This document shows, one piece after another, positions 8,198 through 15,647 of a stretch of 64,000 nt of DNA. The notes under the pieces were generated by a model. The model was not told the origin of the DNA. It saw only the letters and a list, made by a program, of their open reading frames with translations, and did no database searches. Within the stretch, counting starts at the first letter, position 1. Every line of letters begins with the position of its first letter. This stretch comes from Victivallales bacterium (GTDB lineage Bacteria > Verrucomicrobiota > Lentisphaeria > Victivallales > JAUVCU01): the NCBI GenBank assembly GCA_029934175.1, contig JAOZMT010000001.1, positions 1 through 64,000 of the forward strand, in the 5' to 3' direction. Position numbers and translations under genes: made by a program.

Positions 8198-9187
8198 ATG
8201 GCAGAACAGACTGAATTCACTCAAGTCTTAAAATCTAAAGGTTATGAAATCTTTTTTAGGGAATATGAAGAAGAAGCTCCTGTTTGGCCACTTTTATTTG
8301 AAGAAGAAGATTGCCCTGATTCATACGTAATGTCTCATACAATGGTAGGATTAGATGAACTCAAGGAAAAGAAACCAGGAGAACCTATTCAGTATGATAC
8401 TCCTGAAGAAGGTTGGCTATTAATAGGTAAAATCAGAACATTTGCACGTGGTATGCGCTGGAATTATGAAACTCATAGGAGCATGGAAGCAATTGCAAAA
8501 TTGTTCAGCTCTACCATTAAGGAGTGGTCTAGAGCTGCTGCTAGAACAAAAGAATCTTTCTATTCTAAATTCTTTGTCTATGGCGCTTTGACATCTGGAC
8601 ATGATATATTTGATAATAGCGTAGGCGATATAGTTGATCCTAGTGGTAAATTCATATATGATGGCAAGCCATTTATGGCTGATGCTGGAAATGAACATCC
8701 ATTGAAGTCAGCTACAGTTTCTGGTTGTGGTCAGAATTACTTAGGTGCTGATAAAGATTATTCTATAACAAATCTAAATGCTGCTTATACAAAGATGGTA
8801 GTTGACAATGCATATAATGATAGGGGTAATCCTATCACAATAAGACCAGATACAATCTTATGTCATCCTTCTATAGCACATGATATAAAGGCAGATATCT
8901 CCAGCGAATATTATCCACAGAAAACTTCAGGCGCTTCTAAGAAAAACCCATTCTACAATATGTTTGGAGTTCTTCCTTGGAATAGGATTCCAAAAGTTGG
9001 TAATCATTTTCCTTGGGCATTACTACAGAGAGGCCGTGGTCTAGTAGCATTATCTGGTGAAGAAGTGATAATAGATGTATGGCAGGACAAGGAAAACAAA
9101 GAAATTAAGGCCAGCGTAATGGTTCTATTTGGTGGTTACGTGAAAGATTGGCGCTACACAATGGGCGCTTGCTTTGCTAAATCATAA
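8198..9187 (+). CDS. Major capsid protein, HK97-type fold
   Basis: A 329-residue protein with GGAGG upstream. N-terminal helical segments are followed by a central domain with HPSIAHDIKADISSEYY and WNRIPKVGNHFPWALLQRG, and a C-terminal strand set with VMVLFGGYVKDWRYTMGACF. The length, the 'HPS...' hinge region and the terminal beta pattern fit HK97-fold major capsid proteins of Mu gpT-like or related types. No N-terminal propeptide is obvious, which agrees with a separate scaffold gene. It is the last gene before a structured intergenic region. Confidence 0.8.
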   Translation: MAEQTEFTQVLKSKGYEIFFREYEEEAPVWPLLFEEEDCPDSYVMSHTMVGLDELKEKKPGEPIQYDTPEEGWLLIGKIRTFARGMRWNYETHRSMEAIAKLFSSTIKEWSRAAARTKESFYSKFFVYGALTSGHDIFDNSVGDIVDPSGKFIYDGKPFMADAGNEHPLKSATVSGCGQNYLGADKDYSITNLNAAYTKMVVDNAYNDRGNPITIRPDTILCHPSIAHDIKADISSEYYPQKTSGASKKNPFYNMFGVLPWNRIPKVGNHFPWALLQRGRGLVALSGEEVIIDVWQDKENKEIKASVMVLFGGYVKDWRYTMGACFAKS

Positions 9188-9215
9188 TAAGTATTAGCTT
9201 AGAGGTCTTGTACCT

Positions 9216-9260
9216 GTTCACATATGAACGAGGGAAGGTTATGCCTTCCCTCGTCCTCGT
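9216..9260 (+). other. Hairpins after the capsid gene
   Basis: GTTCA-CATA-TGAAC (9216-9229) abuts a strong hairpin with arms ACGAGGGAAGG and CCTTCCCTCGT and loop TTATG (9228-9254, 11 bp). CCTCGT at 9255-9260 can alternatively pair with ACGAGG. There is no T-run, so 3'-end stabilisation or control of the next gene is likelier than termination. Confidence 0.7.
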
Positions 9261-9274
9261 GGGGGTTTTCAATT

Positions 9275-10273
9275 GTGGCAATCAATGCTATTCCAGCTTC
9301 TTCAAATGCTAATTCATATTTAACTCTTGAAGAAGCTAATGAGAAATTGACGGTTTGGCCTGATTTGAATTGGAAATTGAAAATAACAAAAGAAAAAGAA
9401 ACATTATTAAGATTGGCTACAGCTTATATAGAAAGATTGCCATTTGCAGGTGAAAAATTATACAGAGGACAAAGTTTAAATTTACCAAGAAAAATAACAA
9501 GATATAAGCCATATTCAGTAGATAAGGATTATTTTGATGGTCTTTCATTGAAGGGCAACATTCTTAAATCCTTCCAGGAAAAGAGCTTTAATATAGCTAA
9601 AGGTGATGGTTCAAAAAAAGATTTTGAAATTGATTTAGATATTTTCCCAACTGCAAGTTCCATTAATATTAAAACTATAATTGATGGCTCAGAATTTGAA
9701 GCTACTGATGATGGAAACGGTAAAATAGTCCATGAAGGAAATGAAATTGGTACAGTAGATTATGAGACTGGATTGTTGGAAATAAGTTTTCCAAATCCAC
9801 CAGATATCGATAAGGATGTAATTCTTAAATGTGATGGTTATTATAGGAGTATAATTAGTATAGATGAAACTTTTGATGCATTTGATGATTTTTTGAAATA
9901 TGGTGCTGTTCATATAGATGAGACTGGCAATCATCAATGTTTTACTATCATTTCAAACAGTATTTCAGAAAAAACGATAACTTTCGATGGAAAAGTAAGC
10001 AAGTTATTAGATTCTGATTGTAAGTCTAAAGTAATTTATCCTTTAAATGATGCAAAAGAAGCCCAAATTACGCAATTATTGTATTTACAAAATGTTTTAA
10101 CTTGGGATGCAAGTTCTTTAATTAGGTCGAAAAGAATTGGTGATGTTGCAGTTTCATATTTTAGACCAAATAAATTGGATAGAGTAGCAGCAAAGTTTAA
10201 TGTACATCCCCAAGTAATAGCATTATTAGCGCCATATTTAATTTATGGAAAGATAGAAGTGCAAAGGGGGTAA
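9275..10273 (+). CDS. Head-tail adaptor with inserted beta domain
   Basis: I choose the GTG at 9275, 9 nt after GGGGG; the ATG at 9224 lies within the hairpins. The 332-residue product begins with the pattern of DnaT-like/gp6-type connector proteins (SYLTLEEANEKL, then a helix ending ATAYIERLPFAGEKL) and ends with LLYLQNVLTW and VHPQVIALLAPYL. Between them lies an extra region of about 150 residues with EATDDGNG and GTVDYETGLLEISF, which also occurs in the 24073 protein. Such connectors bridge portal and tail. Confidence 0.65.
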   Translation: MAINAIPASSNANSYLTLEEANEKLTVWPDLNWKLKITKEKETLLRLATAYIERLPFAGEKLYRGQSLNLPRKITRYKPYSVDKDYFDGLSLKGNILKSFQEKSFNIAKGDGSKKDFEIDLDIFPTASSINIKTIIDGSEFEATDDGNGKIVHEGNEIGTVDYETGLLEISFPNPPDIDKDVILKCDGYYRSIISIDETFDAFDDFLKYGAVHIDETGNHQCFTIISNSISEKTITFDGKVSKLLDSDCKSKVIYPLNDAKEAQITQLLYLQNVLTWDASSLIRSKRIGDVAVSYFRPNKLDRVAAKFNVHPQVIALLAPYLIYGKIEVQRG

Positions 10274-10280
10274 AAAAATT

Positions 10281-10520
10281 ATGGCAAGAAAAAGGCCCAA
10301 ATATTGGATTCAGAAGGCAGTTCCAAGATCCCATAGAGGATTGTTTGAACAATGGTGTAGGCGACATGGATTTAAGGGCGTTTGTCAGGCTTGTATAAAT
10401 GCTGCTGTTAGGGCTGGTGGACATGCACAAAGAATGGCTTTATTTGCAGTCAATGTAAGTAAAGGAAAATATTATTATCCTAAATCTATAAGTAAGAAAA
10501 AGAAAAAGTCTAGGAAGTAA
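10281..10520 (+). CDS. Small basic 'WIQKA' phage protein
   Basis: A 79-residue, Arg/Lys-rich protein. WIQKAV near the start and AGGHAQRMALFA near the end resemble a common family of small phage proteins with a WIQKAIKKPGAL-like start. It aligns by eye with the minus-strand protein at 42164. Four cysteines are present (one CQAC). It lies between the adaptor and head-closure genes. Its function in the family is unknown. Confidence 0.6.
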   Translation: MARKRPKYWIQKAVPRSHRGLFEQWCRRHGFKGVCQACINAAVRAGGHAQRMALFAVNVSKGKYYYPKSISKKKKKSRK

Positions 10521-10840
10521 TGATGTTTTCATTTTTTGATAAAGCAAAAAATGCTACAATTAGTGTTTATAGAGATATCTTAGATGAAACAGGTGCATTA
10601 TCAGAAAGACAAACTATTTATGAAGATTTGAAAGTAAGAATTCAAGAAGATAAAGCACCCAGACATACAAGATTACAAGATTATTTTATTCCAAGAACTT
10701 ATATTTGGATTGATAAGGAATTAGATATTAGAATTGGTGATATTGTAAAGATTGGTGATGAAGAACATATAGTTGAAGCTATAAGAACAAGAGCCGATTT
10801 AGATGGAAAATTTTCATATATAAGATTAACAATAGTATGA
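10520..10840 (+). CDS. Probable head-closure/head-tail joining protein
   Basis: A 106-residue beta-barrel-like protein. The ending (DIRIGDIVKIGDEEHIVEAI, then YIRLTIV) and the IYEDLKVRIQ segment match the pattern of SPP1 gp16-like stoppers and head-tail joining proteins. Its start overlaps the preceding stop by one base (TAATG) and its stop overlaps the next start (ATGA). Position after the adaptor supports it. Confidence 0.65.
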   Translation: MMFSFFDKAKNATISVYRDILDETGALSERQTIYEDLKVRIQEDKAPRHTRLQDYFIPRTYIWIDKELDIRIGDIVKIGDEEHIVEAIRTRADLDGKFSYIRLTIV

Positions 10841-11439
10841 TAAAATTTGATGTAAAAAGAGAACCAATAAGAGTAGGCGAGAGAGTTCAGGTTGAAAATA
10901 GATTTAAAGTAGAACCTTTTCAAAAATTTATAAGAAGAAAGTTAATTGATAAGATATTTTTATATTTCCAATTAGTTTGTCCAGAAATTTTAAGAAATAT
11001 TACTAATCAACTTGGTTGCGCTACTGGTGCATTACAATTATCTGGTAAGATTTTCCTGGAAGCGAGGGAAGTTGCTCGTGTTATTAAATCCCAAAGAGGA
11101 ATGCCGAATCCTATTTGGGGAAGAAGAAATCCTAAAAGTTGGCGAACAAGAATCGCATATGATTATCCCTTGGTTGCAAGTGTCGATACTGCTCCAGTTT
11201 CTGGAGCTGACCAAGTTAGGAAGTTTGCTGGATATAAATTTTATCAAACACATTCCGTTGGTGGTTTTATAGAATATAGAAGATGGCGTAGTGATGAACC
11301 TGAAGAGAGAGGTCAAGGAATTGATTATAATGTAGCTTTAAAAGAAATTATAGGAAGAAATCTTGTGCCAGTTATGCAAAAGGAATTGGAAAATTTATTT
11401 AGAAAAGTTGCTGAATTAATTAGAAGGGATTTAGCATGA
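10837..11439 (+). CDS. Probable neck/tail-completion protein
   Basis: A 200-residue basic protein, translationally coupled at both ends (ATGA overlaps). It has a helical N-terminus and a C-terminal helix (VMQKELENLFRKVAELIRRDLA) like HK97 gp10-type tail-completion proteins. The gene order of adaptor, closure, this gene and tail terminator supports a neck role. Sequence recognition is weak. Confidence 0.5.
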   Translation: MIKFDVKREPIRVGERVQVENRFKVEPFQKFIRRKLIDKIFLYFQLVCPEILRNITNQLGCATGALQLSGKIFLEAREVARVIKSQRGMPNPIWGRRNPKSWRTRIAYDYPLVASVDTAPVSGADQVRKFAGYKFYQTHSVGGFIEYRRWRSDEPEERGQGIDYNVALKEIIGRNLVPVMQKELENLFRKVAELIRRDLA

Positions 11440-11831
11440 TTTATAAAATAGTTGAATACTTGAATTCTTTAGAAGAATCTGATATAATAAACCAAGCATT
11501 TGGAAAGAAGATTCATGCTAAAGCGTTTTTTTTAGCAATTTCAGATTTGTATGAAAGTAATGAAGAAGCTGTATATGTTGTGCCAATAGGTGGAAGTTCG
11601 CCAAATGTTGATAATATAAGATTTTATCCTGGATTTTTGATTGTTGCTTGTCATAGAAGACCAAGAAATGCTTTTGATGCTTTAAATTTGATTTTGAAGA
11701 GATTAAATTCTAATGAAGAAATTATTAATGGAAAAATTTTAGCTTTGGATTCACAGCCTGAAATAATATCTTCTATTTCAGGCGGTTGTAGATGTTTTGC
11801 AGTTTCTTTTAAAGCTTTATTGAAAGATTAG
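11436..11831 (+). CDS. Probable tail terminator protein
   Basis: A 131-residue protein that overlaps the previous gene by 4 nt and precedes the tube genes. The alternating pattern (HAKAFFLAI, VYVVPIGGS, FLIVACHRRPRNAFDALNLI) fits the alpha/beta fold of tail terminators, which cap the tail tube and set its final length. The call is from position, size and pattern. Confidence 0.55.
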   Translation: MIYKIVEYLNSLEESDIINQAFGKKIHAKAFFLAISDLYESNEEAVYVVPIGGSSPNVDNIRFYPGFLIVACHRRPRNAFDALNLILKRLNSNEEIINGKILALDSQPEIISSISGGCRCFAVSFKALLKD

Positions 11832-11843
11832 GAGGTTTGAAAT

Positions 11844-13379
11844 ATGCCAGAAACTAGAAGTTCTAAATTTTACACATTGGGAATGCCTCTTTTGTATTTT
11901 TATCCAGTAGATGATTTTAATAAATCTGGTGTAGTTGATGCAATGGCACTAGCACGTGCATATAGCGGAATAACTGATACTAATGGAAAAGTTAGGAATG
12001 CAAAGAAAGAAGATACAGGACTAACGCCTGAAGAAATTTTGGAAGGCGCATATCTAGGTAATTTAACAGATATGTCTATTGGTGGTGATATTACTGCTCA
12101 AGAACACACTGTTAATAAAGACGGCATTAATGTTGTTGATAAAAGGAAAGTTATTCAGAGAAGCATAGAATTAACTTTTAGCTTCGATGAAATTCATAAG
12201 GAAAATCTGAAAAAATTCTTCGGTGCATCTGAAATTAGTTATCCTGCATATGAATATATTGTAGCAAAATCCACTAAAGAATCTGGTGGAGATTATGCTG
12301 AAGATTATGTTGCTGTAATTAATGATAAAATAACTGGTTATACAGATGCATCTACATTTGAATCTAATTTGGCTGAACTCTTAACAGATAAATTAAATGA
12401 ACAAGGAAAAATAATTGAATCTTTGAAAGGTGTGTTTTATTTCTTAGTAGGAAATGCACTAAAAGATTCATTAGATGATAATTTAAAACCTTATTCTAAT
12501 CGTATTATCTGTGGTTATTTTGAGTATAACTCTGCAACAGAGAAGATGGAATTAAAGAATTGGCCTGCTGGTATGGATGGAAGTAACTATTCTTATGCTA
12601 ATACTAGTTTAAGTGATAAAATTAAAATGTTGGTGGTCGATGAAAGTTACAATGGTGGGATTCCTGCAAATAAAGTAATAGGCGATAGGACAAATGCAGA
12701 AAAATTTACCGAAACTGCATCTTATGTAGATCCAGCAAGCCAGACTAAGTATATTGAACTTTATGGAACTATATTTAGAAAGGGTATTAAAGTCACAGTA
12801 AGTGATGGTTCTACAACTGAAGTTTATTACGATGATACATCTGATAATAGTGGTGGAAATTTTGAATCACCATTAAAAATAGAGAGTGGTGCAGCTACTT
12901 TCTTAGATGCTGGTAGTAAAATAGAATATAAAACAGCCAATTCACCATATAATGCAAAATTAACATTAGTATTTAAGGCTGTTCCAGCAGGAACATATTC
13001 AGTAACTGTTGAATATTATACAGATGCAAATTATGTACCAAGTGGTAAGGCCGAAGTCACGGGTTACCTTTTAGGTTGGTCAAGTTATTTTTGGGCAAAA
13101 GTCAATTCTACACTTATGACAATGACAGTTGGTGAAGGAAAGCAAATAGTTGAAGGTTGTGCAATGCTAGTATTCAGAACTAAGCTTGGAACATCTTTCT
13201 ATTGGGTAATTCCAAAGGCTTCATTGAGACCCAATGGAACAATAAACTTTGCAAGCGATGATTGGATGACAGGTGGTTTTGTTTTAGCAATACAGAAATT
13301 AGTAGGATACACAATTCCTGAAATAGCAACATCTGTTGATATTTCAGCAGGTGGCTTTATCTCTTACTTCATGCTTTAA
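11844..13379 (+). CDS. Major tail tube-like protein, long paralogue
   Basis: A 511-residue protein with AGGAGG upstream. Its first 150 residues align by eye with the next gene (ALARAYSGITDTNGKVRN versus ALANAIFGITDASGNVKN; then YLGNLTDMSIGGDIT versus YLGNLEEATVGGDVT), and so does its end (VIPKASLRPNGTINFASDDW versus IPRCSLIPSGDLGFATDAW). The extra middle of about 150 residues is Ser/Thr/Gly-rich, like an exposed inserted domain. The tube role is inferred from position before the chaperones and tape measure. Confidence 0.6.
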   Translation: MPETRSSKFYTLGMPLLYFYPVDDFNKSGVVDAMALARAYSGITDTNGKVRNAKKEDTGLTPEEILEGAYLGNLTDMSIGGDITAQEHTVNKDGINVVDKRKVIQRSIELTFSFDEIHKENLKKFFGASEISYPAYEYIVAKSTKESGGDYAEDYVAVINDKITGYTDASTFESNLAELLTDKLNEQGKIIESLKGVFYFLVGNALKDSLDDNLKPYSNRIICGYFEYNSATEKMELKNWPAGMDGSNYSYANTSLSDKIKMLVVDESYNGGIPANKVIGDRTNAEKFTETASYVDPASQTKYIELYGTIFRKGIKVTVSDGSTTEVYYDDTSDNSGGNFESPLKIESGAATFLDAGSKIEYKTANSPYNAKLTLVFKAVPAGTYSVTVEYYTDANYVPSGKAEVTGYLLGWSSYFWAKVNSTLMTMTVGEGKQIVEGCAMLVFRTKLGTSFYWVIPKASLRPNGTINFASDDWMTGGFVLAIQKLVGYTIPEIATSVDISAGGFISYFML

Positions 13380-13410
13380 TATATAATAATTAGTTTTGGG
13401 GGTTAAAATT

Positions 13411-14541
13411 ATGGCATTAAGAACACCTGAACATTATACCATTAGTGTTCCTAGAGTTTATTTCGCTTCCAAAACAGAAGCTAGTAAGGAAATGCAGATT
13501 GACTGGCTTGCATTGGCCAATGCCATATTTGGAATAACTGATGCCAGCGGGAATGTGAAAAATTCTTATGGTAATATAGTTGGAACTAGAGATGAAATAT
13601 TAGCAAAGACCTATTTAGGGAATCTGGAAGAAGCAACAGTTGGTGGCGATGTTACTACATTGGAACATTATGCAAGTATAGAAGGGATTAGACAGTTAGA
13701 TAAACAAGTAGTTTTGAGCAGGCCTATTACTTATGAATTAACATTGGCAGAAGTAGATGAAAAGAATATGAATCGTTTTATTGTTGGTAGTGAAATTGAT
13801 TTAACAGTTTCCGATTTAACAGTAAGTGGAAAGACTTTTTATGGCTCTGAATCTGAAACTATTTGTGTAGTAACCAAAAAATTAAATGATCCTTCAAAGG
13901 CTAAGTCTTATATTGAAGCCTTATGGAAATCAAAAGGTGGGAGTGGTAATCCACCTTGTGCAAATGATCATAGTTATGCATTCATAATTGCTAAGAATCC
14001 AGTTGGAAATTGGGCCAATTTGGCTGGTCATATTGCATATGTTGATTGTAATGGTGATTGGGATACTTGGAATCCAAATCAAGATTCTCCACTTTTGTGG
14101 AATTTCTTAAAACCCGCAGGTACTGGTGCTACTGCTGATTTTGCCATGAATAAGAAAGTAAAATTGTTGGATGAAATGAAAAATCCAGTATCTGGAAGCA
14201 ATTGGGCAACTGCAAACATAGAATATATATTTAATTCTTTTGATTGGATTAAATATGATGAAGATGTATTTGGTTATACAGTTGTAGGAACACCACAATC
14301 AATTATAGCTATGGATGGAGCTGCTGCTGTTATTTCCACAACTGATATTGGACATGATTTAATACATATAATTCCAAGATGTAGTTTGATTCCTTCTGGT
14401 GATTTAGGATTTGCAACAGATGCATGGCTCAATTACACATTAACCTTAACAGTATTACGTGATGATGAAGCACAATTAAAAGATAGGACTCCTTATGTGG
14501 ATATACCATATGGTTATTTATTCGTTTGTGATTTATCATAA
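13411..14541 (+). CDS. Major tail tube-like protein, short paralogue
   Basis: A 376-residue protein starting at ATG 13411, with GGGGG ten nt upstream. The in-frame start at 13396 sits before that site and is rejected. It shares N- and C-terminal blocks with the 11844 protein and lacks part of its central region. One of the two probably forms the tube; the other may be a tube variant, an adaptor or a decorated form. Three RNA hairpins follow it, as after the capsid gene. Confidence 0.6.
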   Translation: MALRTPEHYTISVPRVYFASKTEASKEMQIDWLALANAIFGITDASGNVKNSYGNIVGTRDEILAKTYLGNLEEATVGGDVTTLEHYASIEGIRQLDKQVVLSRPITYELTLAEVDEKNMNRFIVGSEIDLTVSDLTVSGKTFYGSESETICVVTKKLNDPSKAKSYIEALWKSKGGSGNPPCANDHSYAFIIAKNPVGNWANLAGHIAYVDCNGDWDTWNPNQDSPLLWNFLKPAGTGATADFAMNKKVKLLDEMKNPVSGSNWATANIEYIFNSFDWIKYDEDVFGYTVVGTPQSIIAMDGAAAVISTTDIGHDLIHIIPRCSLIPSGDLGFATDAWLNYTLTLTVLRDDEAQLKDRTPYVDIPYGYLFVCDLS

Positions 14542-14542
14542 T

Positions 14543-14662
14543 ATATGCCTTGCGGGCCATTTTTATGGCGGCTTTTAGCCAACATGAAGGTCGGGCATAT
14601 AATTAAGGGCCAGTTAAAAACTGGCCCTTAAAAACAAAGTTTATCCCTGTGGATGCAGGGAT
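14543..14662 (+). other. Three consecutive RNA structures upstream of tail chaperone
   Basis: The first is an outer stem ATATGCC/GGCATAT (14543-14600) enclosing two hairpins (GCCAT-TTTT-ATGGC and GGC-TTTTA-GCC), a three-way junction shape. The second is a perfect 13-bp inverted repeat, TTAAGGGCCAGTT, with loop AAA (14603-14631). The third is ATCCCTG-TGGATG-CAGGGAT (14643-14662). No T-runs follow. Confidence 0.75.
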
Positions 14663-14682
14663 GAAGGTTGAGGTAAAGAGAA

Positions 14683-15114
14683 ATGGATGAAACTAAAGTT
14701 TTATTTCCAGAAGTAAAAGTTGGAAAATTTACAATTAGGCCATTTAGTTTTGGCCAGCTAATTGATTTAACTCCTTCCTTCGAGCGTATTGCCGAAAGAT
14801 TAATTTCTTTTGGAATACGCACTGTCGATTTAGATATTACCAATAATATTCCCCTCCTTTTTAAAATCTATCTTGCCAGTGCTGAAGAATTCATTGAAAT
14901 AATTTATCATGCTGTAAATCCTAGAGATGAAAATGGAAATATAAAGGAAATCCATCCCAAAAAAGAAATCTATAATTTAAGTCCAAAAGAAGGGTTTCAA
15001 TTGATTTTCGCTATCTGGAATGTGAATAAGGACTTATTGATGGATTTTTTCGGCGCAGGCTTGAAGGAAGAGAGCCAGAAACCGAAGGAAGAAAAGAAGG
15101 AAAAGAAAAAGTAG
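14683..15114 (+). CDS. Tail assembly chaperone (gpG-like)
   Basis: A 143-residue protein. KVGKFTIRPFSFGQLIDLTPSF and the following helices fit tail assembly chaperones, which bind the tape measure and recruit tube subunits. It ends in a Lys/Glu-rich tract read from an A-rich stretch. The next frame (-1) is open across this tract into the 15138 frame, the classic G/GT layout just before the tape measure. Confidence 0.75.
   Translation: MDETKVLFPEVKVGKFTIRPFSFGQLIDLTPSFERIAERLISFGIRTVDLDITNNIPLLFKIYLASAEEFIEIIYHAVNPRDENGNIKEIHPKKEIYNLSPKEGFQLIFAIWNVNKDLLMDFFGAGLKEESQKPKEEKKEKKK
15105..15111 (+). other. Predicted -1 ribosomal frameshift site
   Basis: The heptamer G AAA AAG (zero-frame codons AAA AAG) lies one codon before the TAG stop at 15112-15114. 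A -1 slip leads directly into the open frame ending at 15425. The first base is G instead of the canonical A, so P-site re-pairing is imperfect. The neighbouring A-runs (from 15092) are alternatives. Confidence 0.6.
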
Positions 15115-15137
15115 GATTAGGTACAATTTTCCAAGTT

Positions 15138-15425
15138 TTGATTAGTAATGGCCATCGTTTTAGTGATATAAAGTATCAATATTCCATTCCACAGATTTAT
15201 CTATTTTTTAATGAAATTACTAAACAGAAGTTATCTGAAAAACAATTTCTTGCCAGTATTTTAAGATTAACTGGATATACAAGTCATGATTTGACAAAAG
15301 AAGGTCTAAAGAAAATGGAATCAACTTGGAAGAAAGTCTTCGATTCTTTAGAAATAAAGACAGAAGATATTTCAAAAGAAGTTTTGAAATTAGGTTCTAA
15401 GATTAAATTAAAAGTAAAGAGGTGA
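15138..15425 (+). CDS. gpT-like C-terminal part of frameshifted chaperone
   Basis: The TTG at 15138 has no ribosome binding site, and the frame is open upstream through the slippery tract, so this is best read as the T part of a G-T fusion ending at 15425. The segment SIPQIYLFFNEITKQKL resembles the T domains of siphovirus chaperone fusions, which contact the tape measure. The fusion would be about 245 residues. Confidence 0.7.
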   Translation: MISNGHRFSDIKYQYSIPQIYLFFNEITKQKLSEKQFLASILRLTGYTSHDLTKEGLKKMESTWKKVFDSLEIKTEDISKEVLKLGSKIKLKVKR

Positions 15426-15431
15426 TAAACA

Positions 15432-15644
15432 TTGCCTGCTGTAAGTATTAGCCAGAAAAGGCTGTTTTCAATGGCCTATGCTTATAAGAAAGGAACATTA
15501 AAATTATCAGATATACCTAAAAATTTAAGGTCAATAATTAAACGACTTGCTAATCAGATGACACTCAAGCAACTGAGAGATTTTGCAAAGACTAAAGAAA
15601 AAGGACTTCCATATCATGTAAGAAGGAGAAGGAGGAGAAGATAA
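15432..15644 (+). CDS. DUF3008-like small protein
   Basis: A 70-residue protein starting at TTG with AGAGGTG upstream. The MPAVSISQKRLFSMAYAYKK start and the FAKTKEKGLPYHVRR end match the signature of DUF3008 (MPAxSxxQQRFM..., ...FASTKxKGLP). It ends in seven consecutive Arg codons. Its function is unknown. It is lodged between the chaperone and tape measure genes. Confidence 0.75.
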   Translation: MPAVSISQKRLFSMAYAYKKGTLKLSDIPKNLRSIIKRLANQMTLKQLRDFAKTKEKGLPYHVRRRRRRR

Positions 15645-15647
15645 TAA

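Noticed and set aside
11012..11272. 86-codon plus-strand frame inside the neck gene
   Set aside because: It overlaps a well-supported coupled gene in another frame and lacks a ribosome site.
14603..14631. Perfect 13-bp hairpin as a Rho-independent terminator
   Set aside because: On neither strand is the stem followed by a T-run; A-rich sequence follows on the plus strand.
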